Assembly: GCA_021162505.1 (NCBI GenBank)
Contig: JAGGYO010000253.1
Coordinates: 1-15,922 of the forward strand
Direction of reading: 5' to 3'
Origin: a bacterium
Lineage (GTDB): Bacteria > AUK180
DNA: 15,922 bases
Of the stretch, positions 1 through 6,788 are shown piece after piece (position 1 is the stretch's first letter; each line of letters starts with the position of its first letter). The notes beneath the pieces are model-generated. The model saw nothing but the letters and a program-made list of their open reading frames with translations, ran no database searches and was not told the DNA's origin. The position numbers were made by a program, and so were the translations under genes.

Positions 1-31
1 AAACCCAATATTTATATAATAAAACAATGTA

Positions 32-79
32 AAAGGCAACAAAGGCAACGTCCGTCCCCCATAACTGTCCCCCATAACT
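32..79. repeat. Two adjacent short tandem duplications
   Basis: AAAGGCAAC occurs twice in a row (32-40 and 41-49). GTCCCCCATAACT occurs twice in a row (54-66 and 67-79). They lie directly downstream of the ATPase gene that ends at 99 on the minus strand. The 9-mer CCGTCCCCC at 52-60 recurs at 10288-10296, again just 3' of a minus-strand gene. I suspect remains of REP-like or transposon-end sequence; that origin is inference. Confidence 0.7.
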
Positions 80-98
80 TCAAAATCCGAACCTGTCA

Positions 99-1409
99 CT
101 AATCAGGTAATATAACTTTTATAATTGATACTGCATAAATGGGAATATTAATGATCCTGCCATCTTCTTTTAGATTATTTGTTGAAATTCTAATCATTTT
201 TTTAGGATGTAATCTTTCATCATAAACTTTTAAACTTTTTTTTGCTTTGCTCTTACCCGATTTGATCTCTACCGGATAAATTTCACTACCATACTCAATT
301 AACAAATCCAATTCTGCTGTATTTCCGCTTGACCAATAATAGAGTTCTTTAAAACCACTTGTTACAAGTTCTTGTGAAACAATATTCTCTGCAAAAATCC
401 CCTTAAATTGATTTAGTAAAATTTCTTCATTTAGAAATAATTTCCCAGATAAATTTAATTTGGCACTCAATAACCCAATATCAAAAAAGAATAACTTAAA
501 TTGATTTTCAACTTTATATGCCTTTAAAGGAATTTCGGCTTTTCTTATTTTATAAGATGAGTAAATCAAACCGCAATTTTTTAACCATTGTAATGAAGAG
601 AAGTATTTGTTTGCTCTTGCATGTTTTGAAACATCAGTAAATATGAATCGTTTATTTTCTTTTGCAATTTGCGATTCTAGTTGATGCCAGATCACATCAA
701 TTTTATTTGCCTCCGATTTTGTTGTATGTTTTGAAAAATCCAACTCATATGTATCCAACAGGGTGATTTGTTTTTCTCGGATTTTTTTAAAATCTTTACT
801 CTTATTATAAGTATTAATAATTTCAGGTAATCCCCCAATATAGGAATAAAGTTTAAAATCCTCCAAAAGCATTTTATGAAATATTTTATCAATAGGAGAA
901 ATTTTGTCAATATTTTCTAACACTTTTTTTAAGTTTTCTTTTCCAATACCCGCTAAAAATTCTGTAAAACTAAGTGGATATAAATCAATAATGTCGACTT
1001 TCCCCACTGGGAAAGCGGATTGAACGCCAAATTTTAAACCTAAAAGTGAACCTGCTGCAACAACATAATATTTATTTTTTAATTCAGAAAAATATTTTAA
1101 TGATGTTAGAGCTTTTGGACATTCTTGAATCTCATCGAAAATAATCAAGGTGTTCTTTCTATCAACTTTTGTATTAAAATAAAATGATATTTTTTCTATA
1201 ATATTTTCTGGAAAAAGGCCATTTTCAAAAAAGCTGCAAAATTCGGAATTTTGTTCAAAATTTAAATAAACAAAATTTTCAAATTCCTTTTCTCCGAATT
1301 CATTTAAGATATATGTCTTCCCAACTTGCCTTGCACCTTTTAAAATCAATGGTTTTCTATTTAGATCATTTTTCCACTCAATAAGTTTTTTGTAAACATC
1401 CCTTTTCAT
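99..1409 (-). CDS. AAA_14 / DUF4143 family ATPase
   Basis: The 436-residue protein has the usual layout of the AAA_14-DUF4143 family. An N-terminal P-loop ATPase carries Walker A GARQVGKT at residues 25-32 and Walker B IIFDEIQ with D92 and E93. The helical DUF4143 region follows. The C-terminus has a PD-(D/E)XK nuclease-like core, E366-x-D368 and later E381-I-K383. Length and domain order are typical, so the gene looks intact. These ATPases are common and often multicopy in bacteria and archaea, but their cellular role is not established. The start ATG fits the family N-terminus (MKRD followed by a helix and then the P-loop). It has no Shine-Dalgarno site but lies 5 nt from a -10 box, so the mRNA is probably leaderless. 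The gene stands alone. The family call is secure; any function beyond ATPase is unknown. Confidence 0.9.
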   Translation of the reverse strand: MKRDVYKKLIEWKNDLNRKPLILKGARQVGKTYILNEFGEKEFENFVYLNFEQNSEFCSFFENGLFPENIIEKISFYFNTKVDRKNTLIIFDEIQECPKALTSLKYFSELKNKYYVVAAGSLLGLKFGVQSAFPVGKVDIIDLYPLSFTEFLAGIGKENLKKVLENIDKISPIDKIFHKMLLEDFKLYSYIGGLPEIINTYNKSKDFKKIREKQITLLDTYELDFSKHTTKSEANKIDVIWHQLESQIAKENKRFIFTDVSKHARANKYFSSLQWLKNCGLIYSSYKIRKAEIPLKAYKVENQFKLFFFDIGLLSAKLNLSGKLFLNEEILLNQFKGIFAENIVSQELVTSGFKELYYWSSGNTAELDLLIEYGSEIYPVEIKSGKSKAKKSLKVYDERLHPKKMIRISTNNLKEDGRIINIPIYAVSIIKVILPD

Positions 1410-1414
1410 GTTTT

Positions 1415-1443
1415 TTTATATCATATTTTTCAGAAAATATCAA
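1415..1443 (-). promoter_or_regulatory. Promoter of the AAA_14 ATPase gene
   Basis: Reading the minus strand, a -35 box TTGATA (1443-1438) and a -10 box TATAAA (1420-1415) are separated by exactly 17 bp. The -10 ends 5 nt before the ATG at 1409, so transcription should begin at or within the start codon. Hexamers and spacing fit a sigma-70 type promoter; activity is inferred. Confidence 0.6.
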
Positions 1444-1445
1444 GC

Positions 1446-1552
1446 TTCCTATGGAAAATGTTCATTTTTGCCGTCAAACTCCTATGGAAAACGTCTATAT
1501 TTTCTAAAAACTCCTATGGATTTTGTGCTTTTTTCAAATTATTCTTATGTAA
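1446..1552. promoter_or_regulatory. Array of TTCCTATGGAA-like sites upstream of the ATPase promoter
   Basis: Three near-identical 11-bp sites, TTCCTATGGAA (1446-1456), CTCCTATGGAA (1479-1489) and CTCCTATGGAT (1511-1521), plus a weaker TTCTTATGTAA (1542-1552), are spaced 33, 32 and 31 bp apart, about three helical turns. The core has dyad symmetry (TTCC / GGAA around a 3-bp centre). The first site lies just upstream of the -35 box of the ATPase gene. This looks like a phased set of regulator-binding sites; the regulator is not identifiable from the window. Confidence 0.5.
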
Positions 1553-1642
1553 ATAGATCCATTTATCTTATCATTTTCGTATTTTCGCATATACTAAAAT
1601 AGTATTGCTGCCTTGCAATTTGTCTACCATTCGGAATATTCC

Positions 1643-1680
1643 AATATGCGCATATGCGCATATTCGCATATACGCCATAT
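1643..1680. repeat. Iteron-like 8-bp tandem repeats with a 22-bp palindrome
   Basis: CGCATATG (1649), CGCATATT (1657), CGCATATA (1665) and the imperfect CGCCATAT (1673) follow one another without gaps, and CGCATATA also occurs at 1586-1593. Bases 1643-1664 form a perfect 22-bp palindrome (AATATGCGCAT and its complement), flanked at 1633-1642 by the palindrome GGAATATTCC. Short perfect tandem words of this kind suit a DNA-binding protein, but no replication gene or recognised regulator is next to them. Confidence 0.6.
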
Positions 1681-1694
1681 AGCAAATGTTATTT

Positions 1695-1862
1695 TTATAT
1701 TTTATTCACTCCGTATTTTGTACTGTTTTGATTTTTCTCAATCTTTACAACCTTGTATTTTTTTGACTTATTTACAAAGTGATTTCCAATAATTGCAATA
1801 GCAACACCAAGAACCGCAATCAACCCCATAACCAATAATCCTTTAAAAATGCTCTTTTTCAT
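1695..1862 (-). CDS. Small single-pass membrane protein, 55 residues
   Basis: This open frame encodes 55 residues: a short basic N-terminus (MKKSIFKG), one strongly hydrophobic segment at about residues 9-26 (LLVMGLIAVLGVAIAIIG), then a lysine-rich hydrophilic tail ending GVNKI. The pattern predicts an inner-membrane protein with N-terminal anchor; there is no lipobox cysteine. It is supported by an AAGGA Shine-Dalgarno-like site 11 nt before the ATG and by a promoter (TTGAAT, 17 bp, TAGAAT) just upstream. The composition is unlike random AT-rich sequence. I recognise no family and can assign no function. M12 is a possible alternative start but would remove part of the membrane segment. Confidence 0.65.
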   Translation of the reverse strand: MKKSIFKGLLVMGLIAVLGVAIAIIGNHFVNKSKKYKVVKIEKNQNSTKYGVNKI

Positions 1863-1883
1863 ATCAAATTCTATCCTTAATTT

Positions 1884-1912
1884 ATTCTACAATTTTATCA
1901 CTATTAATTCAA
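1884..1912 (-). promoter_or_regulatory. Promoter of the 55-residue membrane protein gene
   Basis: On the minus strand TTGAAT (1912-1907) and TAGAAT (1889-1884) are 17 bp apart. The expected transcription start near 1877 leaves a leader of about 15 nt that still contains the AAGGA site. It matches the promoter pattern seen elsewhere in the window. Confidence 0.45.
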
Positions 1913-1929
1913 ATATTTTTTTAGTTTGT

Positions 1930-1957
1930 ACTTCGATACTTTTAAAAGTATCGAAGT
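1930..1957. repeat. Perfect 28-bp palindrome
   Basis: ACTTCGATACTTTT (1930-1943) is followed at once by its exact reverse complement (1944-1957), with no loop. It overlaps no gene and lies upstream of the small membrane protein promoter. It could be an operator, a cruciform-forming site or the core of a dispersed repeat. The following T-rich stretch is too far away and interrupted for a good terminator. The rest of 1958-2109 shows only GT-rich text and a phrase (GAGATTCCT ... TGAATGACAG) that resembles dispersed intergenic repeats. Confidence 0.75.
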
Positions 1958-2109
1958 TGCTATTTTTAATTTTTTGTGATATTTCCCTCACACATAGAGT
2001 TTGCAAACAACTATTTGAGGTTTGTGGGTTGTGGTTTGATGTTGGAAAGGAAGAAGTGAGATTCCTACGCAATTTTCAATCCCTTTGAATGACAGAAAAA
2101 ATGTAAATA

Positions 2110-2141
2110 ATAGTACGATAGTTCCAATACTATGGTACTAT
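2110..2141 (-). terminator. Hairpin terminating the seven-gene operon
   Basis: TAGTACGATAGT (2111-2122) and ACTATGGTACTA (2129-2140) pair over 12 bp with one mismatch around the 6-nt loop TCCAAT; the A-T pair 2110/2141 extends the stem. It overlaps the stop codon of the EamA gene. On the minus strand it is followed by a T-rich but interrupted run. Position supports a terminator; the weak U-tract keeps confidence moderate. Confidence 0.45.
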
Positions 2142-2968
2142 AAAAAGAAAATAATGATACCAATGATTATTAAGACAAGGTAGAGCATCTTTACAGGAGT
2201 GAATTTTTCTTTTAAAATAATAGCCGAACTTATAGCCGTAATTACAGGATAAGCGGAAATTATGGGAATAACAAATGCTGCCGGAAGAAATGCTAAAGAA
2301 AAATAACAAAGAATCGAGGCAATAATAGTAACAATTACCGATATCAGTGCAATTATTTCTCCTTTTGAAGATATTTCTTTTTTATCTTCTTTTAATCTTT
2401 TGGCATAAATTAAAAAAAAGATGGGACCAATAACACCGAAAGCACCAAGTATTTCAGCTTCACCAACATAATTATAAGATACCTTTGAAAAAAATCCCCA
2501 GAGTCCCCACATTATCATTCCAATAAATGCTAAAATTATGCCCAGCACATTAGATTTTGTCTTACTTTTTTTTATATTTAATAAAATTAAACCTAAAATA
2601 ATGAAAAATAATCCAAAAACATATTTAATATAAAAGGTCTCTTTTAAGAATGTAATGGATAAAGCTACCGTTATAATTGCAAATATCGAAGAGATTGTAC
2701 TGACTATGGAAGCATCTGTTTTTTTTAATGCTTCGTAGTATAAAATGAAACCAATTGCCGATGTAATTGCTCCCAATAGAGGATAAAAGTAATCTGATGG
2801 TGAAAAATTCTTAGAAAAAAAGAACCAGATCCCGATATAAATTGCGCCTACAATATAAGCATGTATTTTTAACAATGTTTTTAAACTTACGAAAAGAAGA
2901 GCTTTTTTTTGTAATGTTGTTGATAATCCGTAAAATAATAAAGAAAAAAACACCGCGAAATACGGCAT
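2138..2968 (-). CDS. EamA / DMT-superfamily transporter
   Basis: The 276-residue protein is almost wholly hydrophobic. It divides into two halves of about five membrane segments each, the ten-helix layout of the EamA (drug/metabolite transporter) family. In the first half, IVSTISSIFAIITVALSITFLKE is the typical helix pair ending in a short charged loop; the second half has the matching FVIPIISAYPVITAISSAIILKE. Both carry the family's LKE ending, as expected from an internal duplication. The substrate cannot be told from sequence; relatives export amino acids, nucleotides or drugs. The ATG overlaps the stop of serS (TAATG), so translation is probably coupled, and it is the last gene of the operon. 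Family call strong, function open. Confidence 0.88.
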   Translation of the reverse strand: MPYFAVFFSLLFYGLSTTLQKKALLFVSLKTLLKIHAYIVGAIYIGIWFFFSKNFSPSDYFYPLLGAITSAIGFILYYEALKKTDASIVSTISSIFAIITVALSITFLKETFYIKYVFGLFFIILGLILLNIKKSKTKSNVLGIILAFIGMIMWGLWGFFSKVSYNYVGEAEILGAFGVIGPIFFLIYAKRLKEDKKEISSKGEIIALISVIVTIIASILCYFSLAFLPAAFVIPIISAYPVITAISSAIILKEKFTPVKMLYLVLIIIGIIIFFL

Positions 2969-4224
2969 TAAGTAGTTTTGAACCCGGTAAAGGGTTGTAA
3001 TACTTTAGGAATATCAATTGTTCCGTCACTATTTTGATAATTCTCCAAAATAGCCACCAATGTTCTTCCAATAGCCAGTGCTGATCCATTCAAGGTATGC
3101 ACAAGTTTTTTCTCCTTATTATTGGTCTTGAATTTCAAATTTACTCTTCTTGCCTGAAAATCCGTACAGTTTGAAATAGAAGAAACTTCTCTATAGGTGT
3201 TTTGTGATGGAAGCCATACTTCAAGATCATAGGTTTTGGCAGCAGTAAATCCCGTATCCCCGGCACACAATTCAATTACTCTATATGGTAATTTTAATAA
3301 TTTTAAAATTTTCTCAGCACTTTCTAATAAAAATTCAAATTCTTCTTCACTTTTTTCGGGGGTCGTTACACTGACCAATTCCACTTTGTCAAATTGATGA
3401 ACTCGAATAAGCCCACGAATATCTTTACCATAGGACCCCGCTTCTTTTCTGAAACATGATGAATATCCGGTTAGTCGAATAGGAAGGTCATCTTCTATTA
3501 ATTTCATACCTTTGACCCAGTTTACTAAAGGCACTTCCGCAGTGGGGATTAAATAGAGATCTTCTCCTTCTATTTTATAAAGGTCTTCTTCTTTATCGGG
3601 AATTTGTCCGGTGCCTTCTAAAATTTCCCGTTTCACTAAAAAAGGAGGATATATTTCTTGAAATCCATTCTCATTTTGTATATTAAGCATGAAAGTGAGT
3701 AAAGCCCTATGTAGAATTGACCCTTTTCCCTTTAGTAGAACAAAGCGTGATCCGGAAAGATCCACACCACCGTCAAAATCCAAAATATCGTTTTTTAATC
3801 CGATATCATAATGAGACAGGGGTTCGAATGAAAATTTCTTTTTTGGAGGGAATTCCCTTATCAATTTGCTTTCACTTTCATCCTTTCCCTCGGGGACATC
3901 ATCCAATAGTATATTAGGTATCCTTAATAATCCTTTTCTTTTTTCCTGCTCTGCTTTATTCCAATTATTTTCAATTTCCTTTATTTTATTATTCAATTTC
4001 TCGATCTTTCTTTTGAGCTGAGCAATATCTTTTCCCTCTTTTTGATAAACCGGAAATTGCTTGCTTAAAATATTTTTTTCTGCTTTTAATTCGTCGAGTT
4101 CTTTTTTTAATAAATTTGTTCTCCTAATGTTATTGGCTACTTTTTCAAGATCTATTTTTTTATGTCTTCTTTCAATGTTCTTTTTTATTATATCAATGTT
4201 CTCAGTGAATAATTTCGGATCTTT
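2968..4224 (-). CDS. serS: Seryl-tRNA synthetase, start codon not identifiable
   Basis: SerRS charges tRNA-Ser with serine in the cytoplasm. Class II features are complete, numbering from 4224: TAEVPL at 228-233, motif 2 FRKEAGSYGKD from 258, the serine-site stretch ELCAGDTGFTAAKTYDLEVW, and motif 3 GSALAIGRT at 380-388. The N-terminal two-helix arm that grips tRNA is also encoded (ERRHKKIDLEK through KLNNKIKEIENN). The frame is open from 4224, giving 418 residues, the normal family length. The first codons read DPKLFTEN, matching the conserved SerRS beginning. Yet no ATG, GTG, TTG or CTG occurs in frame between the stop at 4227-4225 and a TTG at 3996, which would delete the whole tRNA-binding arm. 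The first 37 nt overlap the end of dnaJ, in the -1 frame. ATT at 4197 or ATA at 4191 are possible rare starts. Identity is certain; the 5' end is not. Confidence 0.93.
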   Translation of the reverse strand, partial: KDPKLFTENIDIIKKNIERRHKKIDLEKVANNIRRTNLLKKELDELKAEKNILSKQFPVYQKEGKDIAQLKRKIEKLNNKIKEIENNWNKAEQEKRKGLLRIPNILLDDVPEGKDESESKLIREFPPKKKFSFEPLSHYDIGLKNDILDFDGGVDLSGSRFVLLKGKGSILHRALLTFMLNIQNENGFQEIYPPFLVKREILEGTGQIPDKEEDLYKIEGEDLYLIPTAEVPLVNWVKGMKLIEDDLPIRLTGYSSCFRKEAGSYGKDIRGLIRVHQFDKVELVSVTTPEKSEEEFEFLLESAEKILKLLKLPYRVIELCAGDTGFTAAKTYDLEVWLPSQNTYREVSSISNCTDFQARRVNLKFKTNNKEKKLVHTLNGSALAIGRTLVAILENYQNSDGTIDIPKVLQPFTGFKTT

Positions 4225-5297
4225 TTAAACCTTTTCTTTAAATGACTGAAGAAATTTTTTATTATGGGGTATTTATCCTTTGTGAGCTTATGGAAGCTTT
4301 TCAATAATTTCTCCTGTGTTTTATTTATTTTTTGCGGTGTGAAGATCTTGAAAATAACGATGAGGTCACCGTGGTATCCATTTCTCAACAACCCATAACC
4401 CCTTAATTTCAAGAGATCTTCATTTTGTGTATTTTTCGGTATTTTGATATTAAGTATTTGCTTTTCAAAATACGGTAATTCAACTTTTCCGCCGATAATG
4501 GCATCGACTACACTAATTGGTAATTCCAAAAAGATATTCATACCATTTCTTTTAAAGACAGGATCCTCTTTAATATTGATTATGATATATAGATCACCGG
4601 GTAAATATTCATTTGAAATTACATGTCCCTTATTCTGCATTTGCAAAACGGTGCCATTTTCAACCCCGGGCTCAATATTGATCTTTAACTTTTCTTTTTT
4701 TACTTCATAACCCGAACCCCGACAAACATGACATTTCTTTGTAATAATTTTACCGGTCCCGTGGCAACTTGGACAGGTTTGTGATAGGGTGAAAAAGAAC
4801 TGTTTTGTCTGAACCTTTCCTCTGCCGTGGCATGTGGGGCATGTTTTGATATCATCAGCTGTTTCGGCTCCGGTTCCGTTACAATGCGCGCATGGTATTT
4901 GTCTTTTTATTTCGATCTCTTTTTCTACACCTGAAAAAATTTCATCCAGCGTTAATTCAATATTAACATTTATATCACCGCCTTTTCTCTGGTGCTGTCC
5001 CGCAAACCCGGAGAAAATATCTTCAAAGAAAGAGAAGTTAAATATATCTTCAAAATTGAATCCGGGTTGTGCTTTTAATCCCTCGACACCGTATCGATCA
5101 TATATAGATCTTTTTTCATCATCAGATAATATTGCATACGCAGCATTTATCTCCTTAAAATGTTCTTCGGCTTCCCTGCTTTTGTCAGGATTTCTGTCCG
5201 GATGATACTGCATTGCGAGTTTACGAAATGCTTTTTTTATTTCATCTTTTGTTGCATTTTTAGATACATTAAGTATTTTATAATAATCATTTTCCAT
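4188..5297 (-). CDS. dnaJ: Chaperone DnaJ (Hsp40)
   Basis: DnaJ delivers unfolded proteins to DnaK and stimulates its ATPase. All parts of a class I DnaJ are present in 369 residues. The J domain spans about 1-70 with HPD at 32-34. A short G/F-rich linker (GFNFEDIFNFSFFEDIFSGFAG) follows. Four CxxCxGxG zinc motifs come next (CAHCNGTG, CPTCHGRG, CPSCHGTG, CHVCRGSG), then the two C-terminal substrate-binding beta domains. Length is normal. The last 11 residues (KIRNYSLRTLI) go slightly past the usual end and overlap the start of serS in another frame. The ATG lies 7 nt after the response regulator stop and has no clear Shine-Dalgarno site, so coupling is likely. No dnaK or grpE is nearby. Confidence 0.96.
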   Translation of the reverse strand: MENDYYKILNVSKNATKDEIKKAFRKLAMQYHPDRNPDKSREAEEHFKEINAAYAILSDDEKRSIYDRYGVEGLKAQPGFNFEDIFNFSFFEDIFSGFAGQHQRKGGDINVNIELTLDEIFSGVEKEIEIKRQIPCAHCNGTGAETADDIKTCPTCHGRGKVQTKQFFFTLSQTCPSCHGTGKIITKKCHVCRGSGYEVKKEKLKINIEPGVENGTVLQMQNKGHVISNEYLPGDLYIIINIKEDPVFKRNGMNIFLELPISVVDAIIGGKVELPYFEKQILNIKIPKNTQNEDLLKLRGYGLLRNGYHGDLIVIFKIFTPQKINKTQEKLLKSFHKLTKDKYPIIKNFFSHLKKRFKKIRNYSLRTLI

Positions 5298-5304
5298 AAT
5301 TTAT

Positions 5305-5676
5305 TTATTTATATAGGTTTAACAGTGTCTTAATAGTGGATATTAATTCATTGAATTTAAATGGTTTGCAAATGTATTCATCAGCCCCTGCATTAAATCC
5401 TTCCAATATTTCCTCTTTTGAATTCTGGCCGGTCAGGATCAAAATGGGGATTTTTTTCGTTATTTCAAGATTTTTCAATATTTTTATTGCTTCAATACCG
5501 TTCATTACAGGCATTACGATATCCATTACGATAAGATCCGGTCTCTCAACTTTTGCGACCTCAACGGATTCTTTACCGTTTTCTGCTTCCACTACTTCAA
5601 AGCCATCTTTTACCAAACCATTTTTAATGGTAACCCTTGCAAATTTACTATCATCAACTACTAAAATCTTCGCCAT
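5305..5676 (-). CDS. Single-domain response regulator (CheY-like receiver)
   Basis: The 123 residues are one receiver domain with no output domain. The acidic pocket D8-D9, phospho-acceptor D52 in IVMDIVMPVMNG, the switch threonine T82 in ILTGQ and the invariant lysine K104 in CKPF are all present, so it should be phosphorylated by a histidine kinase. It must act by binding a partner or in a phosphorelay. No kinase is in the window. A GAGG Shine-Dalgarno site lies 5 nt before the ATG, inside the end of the preceding acyltransferase gene, whose stop is only 2 nt away. Its place between ceramide-type genes and dnaJ is unusual and leaves its pathway unknown. Confidence 0.94.
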   Translation of the reverse strand: MAKILVVDDSKFARVTIKNGLVKDGFEVVEAENGKESVEVAKVERPDLIVMDIVMPVMNGIEAIKILKNLEITKKIPILILTGQNSKEEILEGFNAGADEYICKPFKFNELISTIKTLLNLYK

Positions 5677-5678
5677 AA

Positions 5679-6788
5679 CTACCTCAAATCCTTCCCAACT
5701 ATTCTATATTTTTTATATAATTCTCCTCCCATTACCTTTGCCGCCCTATGAACAAGCACATTTTCTTCCAGTACCCAGGAAAATTCAGCATCGGTATAAC
5801 CCATTTTCTTTGCAGTATCAAGTGCATCTTTGAAAAACAGAGCATCAATTCCCATTTTTCTATAATCTTTTAGAATTCCGAAGGTTATCAAACGCACCCA
5901 TTTTATATTTTTTTTCTCTTTTAAAAAAGTAAAGATATTCAATTTCCCTTTCAATTTTTTCATTACATAATTATAATCAGGACTTGTCCACATAAATGCT
6001 ACTGTTTTACCGCCCACTTCAGCGAATTGAACAAGTTCGGGTACGATAAGGTCCTTTAGATCTTTTGCCATTTTATCTGTTTCTGACTCTGTCATTGGCA
6101 CAAATCCCCAATTCTTTTCCCATGCACCATTGTATAATATTTTGATCGTTTCAATTTCTTTTTTGTAGTTCTTCATATCCATATGTCTCAATTTTATCTT
6201 ATTCCTTTTCAGAACCTTTTCATAGATATGCTCCACTTTTTCAGGAAGCTTTTCATTGAGTTTTGAATGAAAGGCGAAGAGATCCTTTACTTTATTATAT
6301 CCGGCGTTTTCCGTTAATCTAATATAATATTCCGGTGTATAGGTCATCATTACCAAAGGAGTAGAATCAAAACCCTCCAAGAGAAATCCGCATTCCTCAT
6401 TGGTTGAGGGATTCATGGGTCCTATAACACTTTCTATATTATTATCTTTTAAAAACGCTTCCGCTTTTTCAAAAAGTTCGTTTACTACTCTTTGATTATC
6501 AATGGCTTCAAAAAACCCAAAATAACCGGTATTTTCTTCTTGAAATTCAATGAATTTCCTATCAATAATAGAAGCAATTCGTCCAACCACCATTCCATTC
6601 TCTGTTGCAATAAAGAGTTTTATCTCAGCATGTTCAAAAAACGGATTTTTCTTGTCATTGAATAGTGCATATAATTCACTTTTCAGAGGAGGTACCCAAT
6701 TGGGGTAATTTGCATATAATCCATAAGGAAATTCAATGAAATTTTTTAGATCTTTTTTATTCTTTACTTCATTAACGGTCAAATTCAT
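5679..6788 (-). CDS. GNAT-fold N-acyltransferase, probable bacterial ceramide synthase
   Basis: The 369-residue protein belongs to a GNAT-related family recognisable by VGRIA at about residues 68-72, the GYFGFFEA segment, GPMNPSTNEECGFLLEGFDS and VMMTYTPEYY. A second GNAT-like half near the C-terminus contains FGILKDYRKMGIDALF. Members of this family next to serine palmitoyltransferase have been shown in Caulobacter to act as bacterial ceramide synthase (bCerS), joining a fatty acyl group to the sphingoid base amine. I make the assignment from memory of family motifs plus context, not from a search. The ATG overlaps the SPT stop by 4 nt (ATGA), so the two are translationally coupled. The alternative is a GNAT enzyme acting on another amine. 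Confidence 0.78.
   Translation of the reverse strand: MNLTVNEVKNKKDLKNFIEFPYGLYANYPNWVPPLKSELYALFNDKKNPFFEHAEIKLFIATENGMVVGRIASIIDRKFIEFQEENTGYFGFFEAIDNQRVVNELFEKAEAFLKDNNIESVIGPMNPSTNEECGFLLEGFDSTPLVMMTYTPEYYIRLTENAGYNKVKDLFAFHSKLNEKLPEKVEHIYEKVLKRNKIKLRHMDMKNYKKEIETIKILYNGAWEKNWGFVPMTESETDKMAKDLKDLIVPELVQFAEVGGKTVAFMWTSPDYNYVMKKLKGKLNIFTFLKEKKNIKWVRLITFGILKDYRKMGIDALFFKDALDTAKKMGYTDAEFSWVLEENVLVHRAAKVMGGELYKKYRIVGKDLR

Noticed and set aside
1446..1552. CRISPR array
   Set aside because: The repeat is only about 11 bp, there are three or four copies, the spacers are T-rich, and no cas gene is present.
1408..1602. Plus-strand frame of 64 codons
   Set aside because: It lies over the regulatory array, has no ribosome site and low-complexity translation; chance open frame.
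2968..3996. SerRS starting at the TTG at 3996 (342 residues)
   Set aside because: It would cut off the tRNA-binding coiled-coil arm that is plainly encoded upstream in the same frame.
4188..4260. Efficient programmed -1 frameshift making a DnaJ-SerS fusion
   Set aside because: The junction reads TTT AAA AAG in the dnaJ frame, which is not a proper X XXY YYZ heptamer, because the preceding base would force AAA to re-pair with TAA. Kept only as one option in the findings.
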